Below, one piece after another: positions 63,942 to 64,000 of a stretch of 64,000 bases of DNA (positions are counted from its first letter, which is position 1; each line of letters opens with the position of its first letter). Below the pieces are notes generated by a model. That model was not told the origin of the DNA. It worked only from the letters and a program-made list of their open reading frames with translations, and made no database searches. The translations under genes and the position numbers were made by a program. Origin of the DNA: Oncomelania hupensis (taxonomy: Eukaryota > Mollusca > Gastropoda > Littorinimorpha > Pomatiopsidae); NCBI GenBank assembly GCA_036898135.1, contig CM072511.1, forward strand, positions 75,147,990 to 75,211,989. The letters are read 5' to 3'.

Positions 63942-63946
<5 letters not shown>
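63499..63946. mobile_element. MITE inserted in a (TA)n tract
   Basis: About 448 bp. ACCGGAATGTGTCAAC at 63510-63525 is the exact reverse complement of 63920-63935, and the outer 10-11 bases are also similar (CTCTTATACGC against GTCTCATATTT). Both sides are (TA)n, so target preference or TA duplication is likely. A second 13-bp inverted repeat (GACGGAAAGAGCG 63538-63550; complement 63621-63633) lies inside. No coding sequence. Superfamily unknown. Confidence 0.65.

Positions 63947-64000
<54 letters not shown>
63947..64000. repeat. (TA)n microsatellite at window end
   Basis: Continuous TA to the last base of the window. Confidence 0.95.

Larger units (their letters stand above)
63348..64000. 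mobile_element. hAT-like element, left end only (right end beyond window)
   Basis: Begins CAGACCTGCCTACCCCCCAG, the same 13-base terminus as the element at 472. It is preceded by GTGTGT (63342-63347), the possible 6-bp duplication. Its right end is not reached. It contains (TA)n at about 63447-63497 and 63947-64000 and a nested MITE between them. Confidence 0.6.

Overview
This window is eukaryotic and consists almost entirely of transposable elements and their remains. I found no host protein-coding gene, rRNA gene or functional tRNA gene that I could support. The repertoire is: RTE-like non-LTR elements of the type automatically annotated in invertebrates as 'craniofacial development protein 2-like'; RNase H-bearing I-superfamily elements (Nimb-like); L2-like and CR1 elements; a BEL/Pao element; a Gypsy element with Gmr1-type pol order; pogo/Tigger and hAT-like DNA transposons; and tRNA-derived SINEs. 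Together with abundant simple repeats this fits a marine lophotrochozoan, most likely a mollusc. That placement is inference from repeat content only.

Layout. 1-6.4 kb is a nest: a decayed plus-strand RTE copy holds a minus-strand Nimb-like copy (199-2652), which itself holds a hAT-like element (472-1649). The same RTE copy is split again by a second hAT-like element (4011-5752). 6.4-8.7 kb is a minus-strand RTE copy split by a pogo-like MITE (7292-8116). 9-10.3 kb holds a third hAT-like element inside a Nimb-like ORF1 remnant. 10.3-12.8 kb is non-coding repeats. 12.8-16.4 kb holds an RTE 3' half, a Tigger remnant and a Tx1/L1-like C-terminus. 16.9-19.3 kb is a Nimb-like copy with an L2-type 3' end inserted. 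19.8-39.8 kb is a decayed minus-strand BEL/Pao element between two LTR-like repeats; it has been invaded by a hAT-like MITE, two L2-like elements and a CR1 element. 39.8-44.6 kb is mostly non-coding, with a SINE and dispersed repeats. 44,637-50,298 is a complete, young LTR retrotransposon insertion. 51.6-57.3 kb holds two RTE copies, a SINE and a CR1-type RT fragment. 57.4-63.3 kb is two Nimb-like copies, one carrying an L2-like element with an open RT reading frame. The window ends in a hAT-like left end with another MITE nested in (TA)n.

The most interesting unit is the 5.66 kb LTR element. Its single long ORF runs gag, zinc knuckle, protease, integrase, and only then remnants of reverse transcriptase, the pol order known from the Gmr1 group. 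The catalytic RT and RNase H are deleted, yet the two 633-bp LTRs differ at only about five positions and the insertion has a perfect 5-bp target duplication. Its leader carries an array of TTCnnGAA palindromes resembling heat-shock elements. A second theme is a set of hAT-like elements with CAG-type termini and 6-bp (not 8-bp) target duplications, two of which retain only an N-terminal zinc-finger coding segment. All boundaries and identities were read by eye; no alignment or database search was run.
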